64,000 nucleotides of DNA from Oscillospiraceae bacterium (lineage in GTDB: Bacteria; Bacillota; Clostridia; Oscillospirales; Oscillospiraceae). Below, piece by piece: positions 8,489 through 16,049 of the stretch. The translations under genes were made by a program, and so were the position numbers. The stretch is from NCBI GenBank assembly GCA_015067615.1, contig SVMD01000001.1, positions 62,787-126,786 of the forward strand, read 5' to 3'. Every line of letters begins with the position of its first letter. The first letter of the stretch is position 1. The notes under the pieces were generated by a model. That model did no database searches. It worked only from the letters and a program-made list of their open reading frames with translations, and was not told the DNA's origin.

Positions 8489-9040
8489 ACTTTGTTGGGG
8501 ACGATGGTGGAAGGAGTAGATGCACTGGGCCAGCTGCTCCGGAGTGAAGAGGGTGTCGTTTCGGACCCACCATTCGATCAGAGCCGAGGCGCTTGCGGCA
8601 ATATAGTGCAGACCCAGGGATTCTTCCGGAGTGGGGTCGGTCCGGGAACCATGCCGCTGGAGGTAGTCCGTAAGCAGCCGGTCCAGGAAAAAACGGTACA
8701 TCAGCTGGTAGTTGGTGTTGAGCTGGATCAGGGTACACAGCTGCCTGTCACAGCTGATACTGTGCAGGATCCGGGCCATTTTCCGGATCAGGATATCCCG
8801 GTCACTGCCCGGGATCTGGGCAGCATCATCAGTGTGGGTCCGAAGTCGATCCAGGAGCGTCTGCTCCAGCCAGTGGGATTTATCGGTATAGTGACGGTAG
8901 AAAGTGGTCCGGCTGATCTCAGCCCGGGCGGCCACGTCGTTGACGGTGATATCCCGGAAATCCACCTGCTCCATCAGGGACCAGAAGGCGGAGTCAATGG
9001 CTTTCTTTGTTTTGATGATTCTCTTATCCCGGACAGACAT
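8480..9040 (-). CDS. TetR/AcrR-family transcriptional regulator
   Basis: This 186-residue regulator starts at ATG 9040 behind GGAGGAGG; the longer upstream frame has no ribosome binding site and crosses the promoter. The N-terminal helix-turn-helix is clear (ITVNDVAARAEISRTTFYRHYTDK, about residues 29-52), followed by an all-helical ligand/dimer domain with no assignable ligand. It lies downstream of a GPH-type symporter on the same strand but is separated from it by a strong terminator and has its own promoter, so it is an independent unit. A role in controlling the symporter is possible but not shown. Confidence 0.93.
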   Translation of the reverse strand: MSVRDKRIIKTKKAIDSAFWSLMEQVDFRDITVNDVAARAEISRTTFYRHYTDKSHWLEQTLLDRLRTHTDDAAQIPGSDRDILIRKMARILHSISCDRQLCTLIQLNTNYQLMYRFFLDRLLTDYLQRHGSRTDPTPEESLGLHYIAASASALIEWWVRNDTLFTPEQLAQCIYSFHHRPQQSKS

Positions 9041-9088
9041 GGTATCAGACCTCCTCCCGGTACATGCGGTGTTACAAAATCTATGACA

Positions 9089-9117
9089 ACTATAAAGGAT
9101 TGGGCGGAAATTGTCAA
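9089..9117 (-). promoter_or_regulatory. Promoter of the tetR-type gene
   Basis: On the minus strand TTGACA (9112-9117) and TATAGT (9089-9094) are 17 bp apart, about 50 bases before the start codon. Confidence 0.7.
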
Positions 9118-9142
9118 CATCCGGGAGAAGGGGATCCTTGCG

Positions 9143-9178
9143 AAAAAAGTGCCGCTGCCCCAATGGGCAGCGGCACTT
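9143..9178 (-). terminator. Terminator of the first GPH symporter gene
   Basis: AAGTGCCGCTGCCC and GGGCAGCGGCACTT form a 14-bp stem with a 4-base loop, followed on the minus strand by TTTTTTCG. Confidence 0.88.
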
Positions 9179-9189
9179 GAACCGGAAAA

Positions 9190-10608
9190 TCAATAGGCTC
9201 TGGACAGCTGCTTCTCAGCTTCCTCCCGGGTGATCTCACCGGAATTGCACTTGGCCATAATCTGCACATCCCTGTCATTGAGCTTGTAGAACAGGTAGAA
9301 GATACCGGCGATGGCAAGGCCGATGGTGGGGATCAGGGCGTAGACGATCCAAAGACCGTTCAGTGCCTGAGGCGTTTGCTGGATACCCAGGGCTTCCAGC
9401 TCCGCAAAGTCGGAGGCCTGGACGCTGACCCAGTTGAACAGGCCCAGCAGGAACAGGGCCAGGGAGGAGGAGATGGCTGCGGTGAGCTTAACAGAGAAGG
9501 TCTGGATGGCGAAGGTGATGCCGGTGGCGCTGACGCCGGACTTATACTGGCCGTATTCGGCACAGTCGGGGGTAAACATGAAGGCTAAGACACCCTGAAT
9601 ACTGGCGGGGGCTGCCCGGAGGACATTCAGCAGGATGAACAGCACCTTATTCTCCCAGCCGCAGAAGAAGATGGCGAAGCCGAAGAGAACATTAAGAAGG
9701 TTGCACAGCATCAGCACCTTCATCTTGTCGTGCTTTTTCACGATCTTCGGAGCCAGGAAAGCGGCGACGAAGCCGGGAACCGAGGAAATGAGTCCCAGGA
9801 GCAGGTTGAAGGTGGAACTGCCGAAGAGGTAGAAGGAGGCCAGCAATCCCAGTGCGGCAGAGGTCTTCAGGGCATCCATGGCCATGTAGCCGCAGTAGTA
9901 GATCACCAGGTACTTATTGTTTTTCAGGTAATGCCACATCTGCCCGAAGGTAAAGCGCTCCTCCCGGTCCTCCGGATGGTAGTTGCGCTCCTTGCAGTTG
10001 CGGCAAAGGGGCATCATGCACAGGGCACTGAGCAGGGAGATGATCACAATGGCCCAGGTGGCGGACAGGCCAACCTTTTCGGAGATCAGCACCGTCAGCA
10101 GCACGCCGCAGACGCCCTGGCCCAGGCCGGAATAGATCCGGTTGATGGAAAGCAGCTCGGCCCGCTCCTGGAGATTGTCCGTCATGGTGTTCAGCATGGC
10201 GTAGGCCGGGGCATCGGTGAGGGTGTACACCGTATCCCACAGCACATAGGAAGTTCCGAACCAGATGAGCTTACCGGTTTCACTTAAGGCTCCGGGGATG
10301 GAGAAGATGGCAATGGTCACAATGGGCATCAGCATCGTGGAAAAACGCAGCCAGGGCAGACTCTTCTGGCCGTTTTTGAATTCGATCCGGTCGAAGAGGA
10401 AGCCGAAGAGGGGATCGTTGATGGCGTCCCAGATCTTCACGATCAGCAGCACCAGGGCCACCTTGGTCAGGTCGATGCCCTGCATGGCAAGATAGGTGGA
10501 GATGAAGGCGGCGGTGATGTAGTAGTAGGCGTTCTGGCCCACAAAATAGGTCCAGTAGCTTTTTCGCTCTTTTGGTGTTGTCATGTAGCCGGCAGGATTT
10601 GGTTTCAT
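9190..10608 (-). CDS. GPH-family sugar:cation symporter (MFS), copy 1
   Basis: This 472-residue transporter with about 12 hydrophobic segments belongs to the glycoside-pentoside-hexuronide:cation symporter group of the major facilitator superfamily. Supporting features are the N-terminal KERKSYWTYFVGQNAYYY, KIWDAINDPLFGFLFDR, a classic GPH substrate/cation loop motif, and FMFTPDCAEYGQYKSG in the second half. It probably imports a glycoside with Na+ or H+. A close paralogue lies at 17705-19111; both end with a cytoplasmic tail (KLNDRDVQIMAKCNSGEITR) that is nearly the same in the two. It starts at ATG 10608 behind AAAGGGGG. Substrate unknown. Confidence 0.92.
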   Translation of the reverse strand: MKPNPAGYMTTPKERKSYWTYFVGQNAYYYITAAFISTYLAMQGIDLTKVALVLLIVKIWDAINDPLFGFLFDRIEFKNGQKSLPWLRFSTMLMPIVTIAIFSIPGALSETGKLIWFGTSYVLWDTVYTLTDAPAYAMLNTMTDNLQERAELLSINRIYSGLGQGVCGVLLTVLISEKVGLSATWAIVIISLLSALCMMPLCRNCKERNYHPEDREERFTFGQMWHYLKNNKYLVIYYCGYMAMDALKTSAALGLLASFYLFGSSTFNLLLGLISSVPGFVAAFLAPKIVKKHDKMKVLMLCNLLNVLFGFAIFFCGWENKVLFILLNVLRAAPASIQGVLAFMFTPDCAEYGQYKSGVSATGITFAIQTFSVKLTAAISSSLALFLLGLFNWVSVQASDFAELEALGIQQTPQALNGLWIVYALIPTIGLAIAGIFYLFYKLNDRDVQIMAKCNSGEITREEAEKQLSRAY

Positions 10609-10643
10609 GCAAAAACCCCCTTTTTCTATCTAATTCCAAACTT

Positions 10644-10672
10644 ATCGTACCATTTTCTCCTGCGGAAGTCAA
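10644..10672 (-). promoter_or_regulatory. Promoter of the first GPH symporter gene
   Basis: On the minus strand TTGACT (10667-10672) and TACGAT (10644-10649) are separated by 17 bp. Confidence 0.65.
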
Positions 10673-10719
10673 TGAGAACATGACGCTTTGGGAAATGGGC
10701 AACGACGGAAACGACACCC

Positions 10720-10748
10720 TTGCGAAACTGCCCAAAATGGTATATACT
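10720..10748 (+). promoter_or_regulatory. Promoter of the ymdB-yhaO-yhaN operon
   Basis: TTGCGA (10720-10725) and TATACT (10743-10748) are separated by 17 bp, 35 bases before the ymdB start. It points away from the symporter promoter. Confidence 0.65.
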
Positions 10749-10782
10749 AAATTGATACACTGTTAACATAAGGAGCTTTGCG

Positions 10783-11559
10783 ATGGAATATAAAGTTCTT
10801 GCGGTGGGTGATGTGGTAGGAAATCCGGGCCTGGAACGGATCCGCCGGAATCTGCGGCAGCTGAAACGAAAAACCGGTGCGGATTTTGTGGTGGTCAATG
10901 GCGAAAATGCCGCTGTGGTGGGCATCACCCCGGACCAGGCGGAGACAATTCTGGATGCGGGAGCTGACTGTATTACCCTGGGTAATCACACCTGGGCCAA
11001 GCGGGAAATCGTAAACTATATGGACGACTGCCACCAGATCATCCGGCCCGCCAACTACGCCCCCCAGGTACCCGGAAGGGGCTGGCAGGTCTTTGATACA
11101 AAGGTGGGAGACGTGGCCGTGATCGATCTCATCGGCCGGGTGAACATGGACTACGGCCCGGACAACCCCTTCCTGGCGGTGGAAAAGATCCTGAAGCAGG
11201 TGAAGGCGAAGATCATCCTGGTGGAGCTTCACGCGGAGGCTACCTCGGAAAAGCTGGCCATGGGTTATTCCCTGGACGGCAGGGTCAGCGCGGTGTGGGG
11301 AACCCACACCCATGTGCCCACGGCGGACTGCCAGGTGCTGCCCAGGGGAACCGGTTATGTGACGGACCTGGGAATGACGGGGCCCAAAAACTCCGTGCTG
11401 GGTATCCGGCCCGAACTTTCCATCGCCAAGTTCCGGGGCGATCTGACCGAGCGGTACCGCTGGGCCGAGGGCCCCACAAAACTGGAAGCGGTGCTGTTTA
11501 CCATTGACAGCGCCACGGGAAAATGTCTGAAGGCGGAAAGAGTGGACGAATGGGACTGA
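10783..11559 (+). CDS. YmdB-like metallophosphoesterase
   Basis: This 258-residue cytoplasmic enzyme belongs to the YmdB/TIGR00282 family, binuclear metal phosphodiesterases acting on cyclic or 2',3'-type nucleotides (in Bacillus linked to biofilm and motility decisions). Metal-binding motifs are in order: VGDVVGNPG near the N-terminus, VVNGENAA (~38-45), LGNHTWAKRE (~64-73), ELHAEATSE (~147-155) and GTHTHVPTADC (~172-182). Start ATG follows AAGGAGC. The gene overlaps the following SbcD-like gene by 10 bases, so the three genes form one operon. In many Firmicutes ymdB sits near rny; here it is tied to a DNA-repair-like nuclease pair. Confidence 0.92.
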   Translation: MEYKVLAVGDVVGNPGLERIRRNLRQLKRKTGADFVVVNGENAAVVGITPDQAETILDAGADCITLGNHTWAKREIVNYMDDCHQIIRPANYAPQVPGRGWQVFDTKVGDVAVIDLIGRVNMDYGPDNPFLAVEKILKQVKAKIILVELHAEATSEKLAMGYSLDGRVSAVWGTHTHVPTADCQVLPRGTGYVTDLGMTGPKNSVLGIRPELSIAKFRGDLTERYRWAEGPTKLEAVLFTIDSATGKCLKAERVDEWD

Positions 11560-12608
11560 AAATTCTGCACAGTGCTGACTGGCATATGGATACTCCCTTC
11601 GGGAACTTCGGACCGGAACAGCAGGCGTATCTGAAGCAGGAACTGAAGAAGGTCCCCGGCAAAATTGCGGATCTGTGCCGCCGGGAAAACTGCGACCTGG
11701 TGCTGCTCAGCGGTGATATTTTTGACTGTGCCACCTGCCGGGACAGTGCGGAGCTTGTCCGCAACGCCCTGCGCAGCTGCGGCGTGCCGGTGTTCATTGC
11801 ACCGGGCAACCATGACTATCTCACTTCAGGCAGTCCCTGGCTGGAAATTGCCTGGCCGGAGAATGTGTATATCTTCACGGTGAGCTTGCAAAGCGTGTCC
11901 CTGCCCCAGCTGGACTGCCGTATCTACGGTGCCGGTTACCGGTCCATGGACTGTCCGCCCTTGCTGGAAAATTTCCGGGCAGAGGGACCTGAACGCTACA
12001 AGGTGGCGGTGCTTCACGGCGACCCTATGCGCCTGCGCTCCCCCTACTGCCCCGTGACCACTGCCCAGGTCCGGGATTCGGGACTTGACTATCTGGCGCT
12101 GGGTCATATTCACAAGTGCGGCTCCTTCCGGACCCGGAACAGCTTCTGCGGCTGGCCCGGTTCCCCCATGGGCCGGGGATTTGACGAGCCCCGGGAGAAG
12201 GGCGTGTACATTGTGGAATTGGGCGATCGGTGCAGCAGCCGTTTTGTGGCCCTGGATACCCCCAGGTTCCATGAAATCGAGGTGGATACGGACCGGCAGA
12301 GTCTGGATCAGGTGCTGCCCGCGGTGGACAGCGGCGATTTCTACCGGGTGACCCTGACCGGTTCCGGAGAGGCGCCTCTGGAAGAGCTGAGGGAAACTTA
12401 CAGCGCCATTGCCCATCTGGAATGGATCGACAACCGGCAGATGAAGACTGACCCCTGGGAGTGTGTGAGCGAGGATACTCTGGAGGGCGCCTATTTCCGG
12501 CTGCTGCAGAGCAGGCTAGTGGAGGCCTCTGAGGCAGAGAGTGAGATCATCCGGGCTGCCGCGGACATTTCCCGGCAGATTCTGGACGGCAGGGAGGTAG
12601 AGCTGTGA
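11550..12608 (+). CDS. YhaO/SbcD-like DNA-repair metallophosphoesterase
   Basis: This 352-residue protein has the Mre11/SbcD nuclease fold. Metal-ligand motifs are visible: HSADWHMD (near residues 6-13), LLSGDIFD, APGNHDY and LGHIHKCG. It is expected to act with the following ATPase as an SbcCD/YhaNO-type complex that processes DNA ends. The ATG at 11550 is chosen because GGAAAGAG lies 6 bases upstream and the domain begins at once; an alternative ATG at 11523 lies deeper in the preceding gene. The start overlaps the ymdB stop by 10 bases and its own stop overlaps the next start by 4 bases, indicating tight translational coupling. Confidence 0.9.
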   Translation: MGLKILHSADWHMDTPFGNFGPEQQAYLKQELKKVPGKIADLCRRENCDLVLLSGDIFDCATCRDSAELVRNALRSCGVPVFIAPGNHDYLTSGSPWLEIAWPENVYIFTVSLQSVSLPQLDCRIYGAGYRSMDCPPLLENFRAEGPERYKVAVLHGDPMRLRSPYCPVTTAQVRDSGLDYLALGHIHKCGSFRTRNSFCGWPGSPMGRGFDEPREKGVYIVELGDRCSSRFVALDTPRFHEIEVDTDRQSLDQVLPAVDSGDFYRVTLTGSGEAPLEELRETYSAIAHLEWIDNRQMKTDPWECVSEDTLEGAYFRLLQSRLVEASEAESEIIRAAADISRQILDGREVEL

Positions 12609-14716
12609 AAATTTATTCCATGACAGCCACCTTTGGCAAGCTGGAGCATGAGACGCTGACTCTGCAGCCGGGCCTGAACGTGATCTCCGCCGGGAACGAG
12701 TGGGGCAAGAGCACCTGGTGTGCCTTCCTCAGCGCTATGCTCTACGGCCTGGATACCCGGGCGAAATCTACAAAAAATGCCCTGGCGGACAAGGAGCGCT
12801 TCGCTCCCTGGTCCGGTGTACCCATGGCAGGCCGCATCGACCTGAACTGGAACGGGAAGGATATCACCATTGAGCGCAGCACAAAGGGCCGGATTCCCAT
12901 GGGTGAATTCCTGGCCTATGAGACCCGCTCCGGTCTGAACGTGCCGGAGCTGGACGCCCAGAACTGTGGTGAGAAGCTGCTGGGTGTGGAGCGCAGCGTG
13001 TTCCTTAGGTCCGGCTTTATCCGCCTCAGCGATCTGAATGTGACCGATGACGAGGCCCTGCGCCGGAGACTGAACAACCTGGTCACCACCGGTGACGAGA
13101 GCAGCGCGGCTGACGGCCTGGCCAGTCAGCTGCGGGATCTGAAGAACCGGGTCCGCCACAACCGCACCGGTCTGCTGCCCCAGGCAGAGGCGGAGCGCGT
13201 GCGCATTGAAGAGGATCTGCAGGAAATCAGACGGCTGGAAGAGCGGAACGACGGCATTTTGCGGCAGATGGATGAGCTGGATGACTGGCGCCTGGCCCTG
13301 GAAAACCATCAGAGTGCTCTGGCCCACAAGGCAAGCCTGGAGGATGCCAGAAAGGTGAAGCTTGCGGAACGTGCCTGGAACGAGGCTGTGGAGCGGTATG
13401 AAGACCTGCAGGTTCTGTGCAATGCCCTGGAGAGCAGGGAGACTGCCCAGGAGCATCTGGAGTTGCTGCGAAGCCTGGCTGACCGGCAAATGGAATTGCA
13501 GAAGCAGTTGCAGGAACTGCCCCAAAGCCGGGAAGCGGAGGAGGAGCATGTGGACTCCACGATTATGAGCCCCGAAGAGGTGCGGGCTAAGGCGGAAGCG
13601 GATGCGGCCCGTTACCACAGACTGGTTCATCATGTGGATTACTGGGGGATCATGGGCCTGGTTCTGGGACTGTGCGGCCTGGTATGGCTGATCCGGGATC
13701 TGGTTCCGGGGCTTGTGTGCTGCTTCCTGGGTGTTGGTGCCGTGGTTCGGGGATTGGTACTGAAAATGCGCCAGGCAAACGAGATGCTTGTGCTGGAAGA
13801 ATACTATGAGTCTGATGATGTGGACCTATGGTTACAGCAGGCGGAAGCTCGTGCAGAGGAATTGGAGCTTGAGCGGAAAAAAGCCCGACAGCTCACCGAT
13901 ACACGTCTGGATTTGGAAAGTCAGCTCCAGGAGCTGAAGGTGCAGATCCGGGAGGTTACCGATCATCAGGGCTTGGAGCTGAGCCGCCGGGACTGGGAGG
14001 GCGTGCTGTCCACCTGGGATGCCCGGGATGAGGCCCTGCGGATCATGCGCAAGTCCGAGGACCACTATCAGGACCTGCGGGATATGGCCCGGTACGCCAA
14101 GGCACCGGAATTCCACGACCGTCTGACCCACTCCGAGGCCTACACCGCCCGGCTGCTGGAGGAATGCATGGCAGACCGTCAGCGGCTGGAGAATCTCCAG
14201 GGCCAGTGCCGGGGCAATATGGAGGCCCTGGGCTCCAAGCTGGAGCTGGAGGAGCAGCTGGAGAAGGTCAAGGCCCGGATCCGGCAGCTGGAAAAGACCT
14301 ATGCTGCCCTGACCCTGGCTCAGGATACCCTGTCCCAGGCCACCGCGGAGCTGCAGCGGCGGTTCGCCCCCCGGATCGCCCAGCGGGCCGGAGAGCTGAT
14401 GAACCGGATGACCGGCGGCCGCTACGACCGGCTGAGCATCGGCGACGACCTGTCCCTGCGGGCCGGCGCCCAGCAGGAGGATACCCTCCGGGATGCGCTG
14501 TGGCGCAGTGACGGCACTGTGGATCAGCTGTACCTTTCCCTGCGGCTGGCGGTGGCGGAGGAGCTGCTGCCCGGCGTGCCCCTGGTGCTGGACGATGCCC
14601 TGGTGCGCTTTGACGACAAGCGGGCCGCGGCGGCCATGGAGATCCTGAAGGACGAGGCAAAGGACCGTCAGGTGATCCTGTTTACCTGTCACCAGCGGGA
14701 AAGCCAAATGCTGTAA
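12605..14716 (+). CDS. YhaN-like AAA ATPase (Rad50/SbcC-type), short version
   Basis: This 703-residue protein begins with GTG in a GTGA overlap with yhaO. The N-terminal ATPase half has Walker A GNEWGKST near residues 30-37; the C-terminal half has FAPRIAQRAGELMNRMTGGRY and VPLVLDDALVRFDD, the latter a Walker B/D-loop. Between them lie long coiled coils (~185-310 and ~390-560) interrupted by two hydrophobic segments (YWGIMGLVLGLCGLVWLIRD and GLVCCFLGVGAVVRGL, ~340-380). Those replace the zinc hook and suggest membrane association, as in YhaN. Bacillus YhaN is close to 960 residues, so the coiled coil here is much shorter. Partner of the preceding nuclease. Confidence 0.88.
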   Translation: MKIYSMTATFGKLEHETLTLQPGLNVISAGNEWGKSTWCAFLSAMLYGLDTRAKSTKNALADKERFAPWSGVPMAGRIDLNWNGKDITIERSTKGRIPMGEFLAYETRSGLNVPELDAQNCGEKLLGVERSVFLRSGFIRLSDLNVTDDEALRRRLNNLVTTGDESSAADGLASQLRDLKNRVRHNRTGLLPQAEAERVRIEEDLQEIRRLEERNDGILRQMDELDDWRLALENHQSALAHKASLEDARKVKLAERAWNEAVERYEDLQVLCNALESRETAQEHLELLRSLADRQMELQKQLQELPQSREAEEEHVDSTIMSPEEVRAKAEADAARYHRLVHHVDYWGIMGLVLGLCGLVWLIRDLVPGLVCCFLGVGAVVRGLVLKMRQANEMLVLEEYYESDDVDLWLQQAEARAEELELERKKARQLTDTRLDLESQLQELKVQIREVTDHQGLELSRRDWEGVLSTWDARDEALRIMRKSEDHYQDLRDMARYAKAPEFHDRLTHSEAYTARLLEECMADRQRLENLQGQCRGNMEALGSKLELEEQLEKVKARIRQLEKTYAALTLAQDTLSQATAELQRRFAPRIAQRAGELMNRMTGGRYDRLSIGDDLSLRAGAQQEDTLRDALWRSDGTVDQLYLSLRLAVAEELLPGVPLVLDDALVRFDDKRAAAAMEILKDEAKDRQVILFTCHQRESQML

Positions 14717-14723
14717 AGATCAT

Positions 14724-14752
14724 GCGGGAGAAGCAATTTCTCCCGCTTTTTT
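14724..14752 (+). terminator. Terminator of the ymdB-yhaO-yhaN operon
   Basis: GCGGGAGAA and TTCTCCCGC form a 9-bp stem followed by TTTTTT, starting 8 bases after the yhaN stop. Confidence 0.9.
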
Positions 14753-14759
14753 GTGAGGG

Positions 14760-14948
14760 AAATTAGCGTTTAGCTTACAACTTGGCTCTCCCTCTGGGAG
14801 AGCTGGCACCGCTTTAGCGGTGACTGAGAGGGCAAAAGACATTACGACACCCCCTCCGAGCCGCCGTACGGCGGCCCACCTCCCCCAAAGGTGGAGGCAA
14901 GGGCGCTCCCGCGCCAGTGCAACCATACTGCGCTAAACGATAATTTAC
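14760..14948. repeat. TIR-bounded intergenic element, copy R1 (core type A)
   Basis: The right end is TAAACGATAATTTA; the left end is a one-mismatch inverted copy (AAATTAGCGTTTA). The interior starts CTTGGCTCTCCCTCTGGGAG, has nested palindromes (GAGCCGCCG-TA-CGGCGGC) and shares its order of blocks with R2 at 24004. It contains no credible gene. Confidence 0.85.
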
Positions 14949-15032
14949 GGCACGGATGATTTGAAATTATCAAACGATATGCTTTTTCTCCGGAAATTTT
15001 GATTTTCCTCTTTTCTTTTTCCCAATTCGATG

Positions 15033-15058
15033 TATAATGGATGTATGAAAACGTTTCA
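15033..15058 (+). promoter_or_regulatory. ROK kinase promoter with overlapping LacI/CcpA-like box
   Basis: TATAAT at 15033-15038 is a consensus -10, but no good -35 is seen at the right distance. At 15046-15058, covering the predicted transcription start, is TGAAAACGTTTCA, with 5-bp inverted arms around ACG, close to a cre or LacI-family operator. Repression of the kinase by a sugar-responsive regulator is inferred. Confidence 0.6.
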
Positions 15059-15073
15059 AGGAGGAATCTACCC

Positions 15074-15988
15074 ATGAAATACGGCTTTGGCATTGACCTT
15101 GGCGGCACCACCGTCAAGATCGCATACTTCGACGAGACCGGCGAAATGCTCCAGAAGTGGGAAATCCCCACCGTCACCACCGACGGCGGCAAGCACATCC
15201 TGCCCCACATCGCGGCTTCCATCCGGGACTTCATCCGGGCTTACCAGATCAACGAGACCATGATCCTGGGCATGGGCATCGGTGTTCCCGGCCCCGTGGA
15301 CGGCAAGGGCGTGGTGAACAAGTGCGTCAACCTGGGCTGGGGCGTGTTCAACATCGCGGAAGAGCTGTCTGCGCTCACCGGCTTCCCCGTGAAGGCCGGC
15401 AACGACGCCAACGTGGCTGCACTGGGTGAATACTGGAAGGGCGGCGGCCGGGGCTATGACAATATGGTCTTCGCAACCCTGGGTACCGGTGTTGGCGGCG
15501 GTATCGTCATCGACGGCAAGCTCCTCCACGGCGCCCACGGCTCCGGTGCGGAGATCGGCCACATGGTCCTGAACCGCAACGAGACCGCTGTCTGCGGCTG
15601 CGGCAAGCGTGGCTGCGTGGAGCAGTACTGCTCCGCCACCGGCATTGTCCGCCTGGCAGGCCTGAAGGGCATGAAGGACGTGACCTGTAAGGATATTTTC
15701 GACGCGGCAAAGGCCGGCGATAAGGTGGCCCTGGAAGTCATGGATGAGTACTATGAGTACCTGGGCGAGTTCCTGGGCTCCCTCTGCTCCGTCATCAACC
15801 CCGAGGCCGTGGTTCTGGGCGGCGGCGTCAGCAAGGCAGGCGAAATGCTCCTCACCGGCGTGGAACCCTACTTCCACAAGTACGTCTTCCATGCGGCTTC
15901 CAATGTGAAGTTCGCTCTGGCTTCCCTGGGCAACGACGCAGGCGCCTACGGTGCCTTCAAGCTGGCTCTGGACGAGTTCGGCGCATAA
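15074..15988 (+). CDS. ROK-family sugar kinase (glucokinase-like)
   Basis: This 304-residue cytosolic kinase phosphorylates a hexose, most likely glucose, with ATP. ATG 15074 follows AAGGAGGAA; the upstream ATG at 15041 would start inside the operator. The N-terminal phosphate loop is GIDLGGTTVKIA (residues 6-17), followed by GVPGPVD, NDANVAALGE and the ROK signature LGTGVGGGIVIDGKL. The zinc site is CGCGKRGCVEQYCS. It would phosphorylate monosaccharides released by the GH32/GH13 or GH20/GH2 enzymes of this window. Fructokinase or N-acetylmannosamine kinase activity cannot be excluded. Regulated by the box at 15046. Confidence 0.93.
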   Translation: MKYGFGIDLGGTTVKIAYFDETGEMLQKWEIPTVTTDGGKHILPHIAASIRDFIRAYQINETMILGMGIGVPGPVDGKGVVNKCVNLGWGVFNIAEELSALTGFPVKAGNDANVAALGEYWKGGGRGYDNMVFATLGTGVGGGIVIDGKLLHGAHGSGAEIGHMVLNRNETAVCGCGKRGCVEQYCSATGIVRLAGLKGMKDVTCKDIFDAAKAGDKVALEVMDEYYEYLGEFLGSLCSVINPEAVVLGGGVSKAGEMLLTGVEPYFHKYVFHAASNVKFALASLGNDAGAYGAFKLALDEFGA

Positions 15989-16001
15989 GAAATGGATACA
16001 T

Positions 16002-16033
16002 AAAAAGACCGCACCGGTTGGTGCGGTCTTTTT
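16002..16033. terminator. Bidirectional terminator between the ROK kinase and the XRE gene
   Basis: AAAAAGACCGCACC-GGTT-GGTGCGGTCTTTTT is a near-perfect stem with A-run and T-run on both sides, serving the two convergent genes. Confidence 0.92.
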
Positions 16034-16049
16034 GTGCGGCAGGGGGAGC

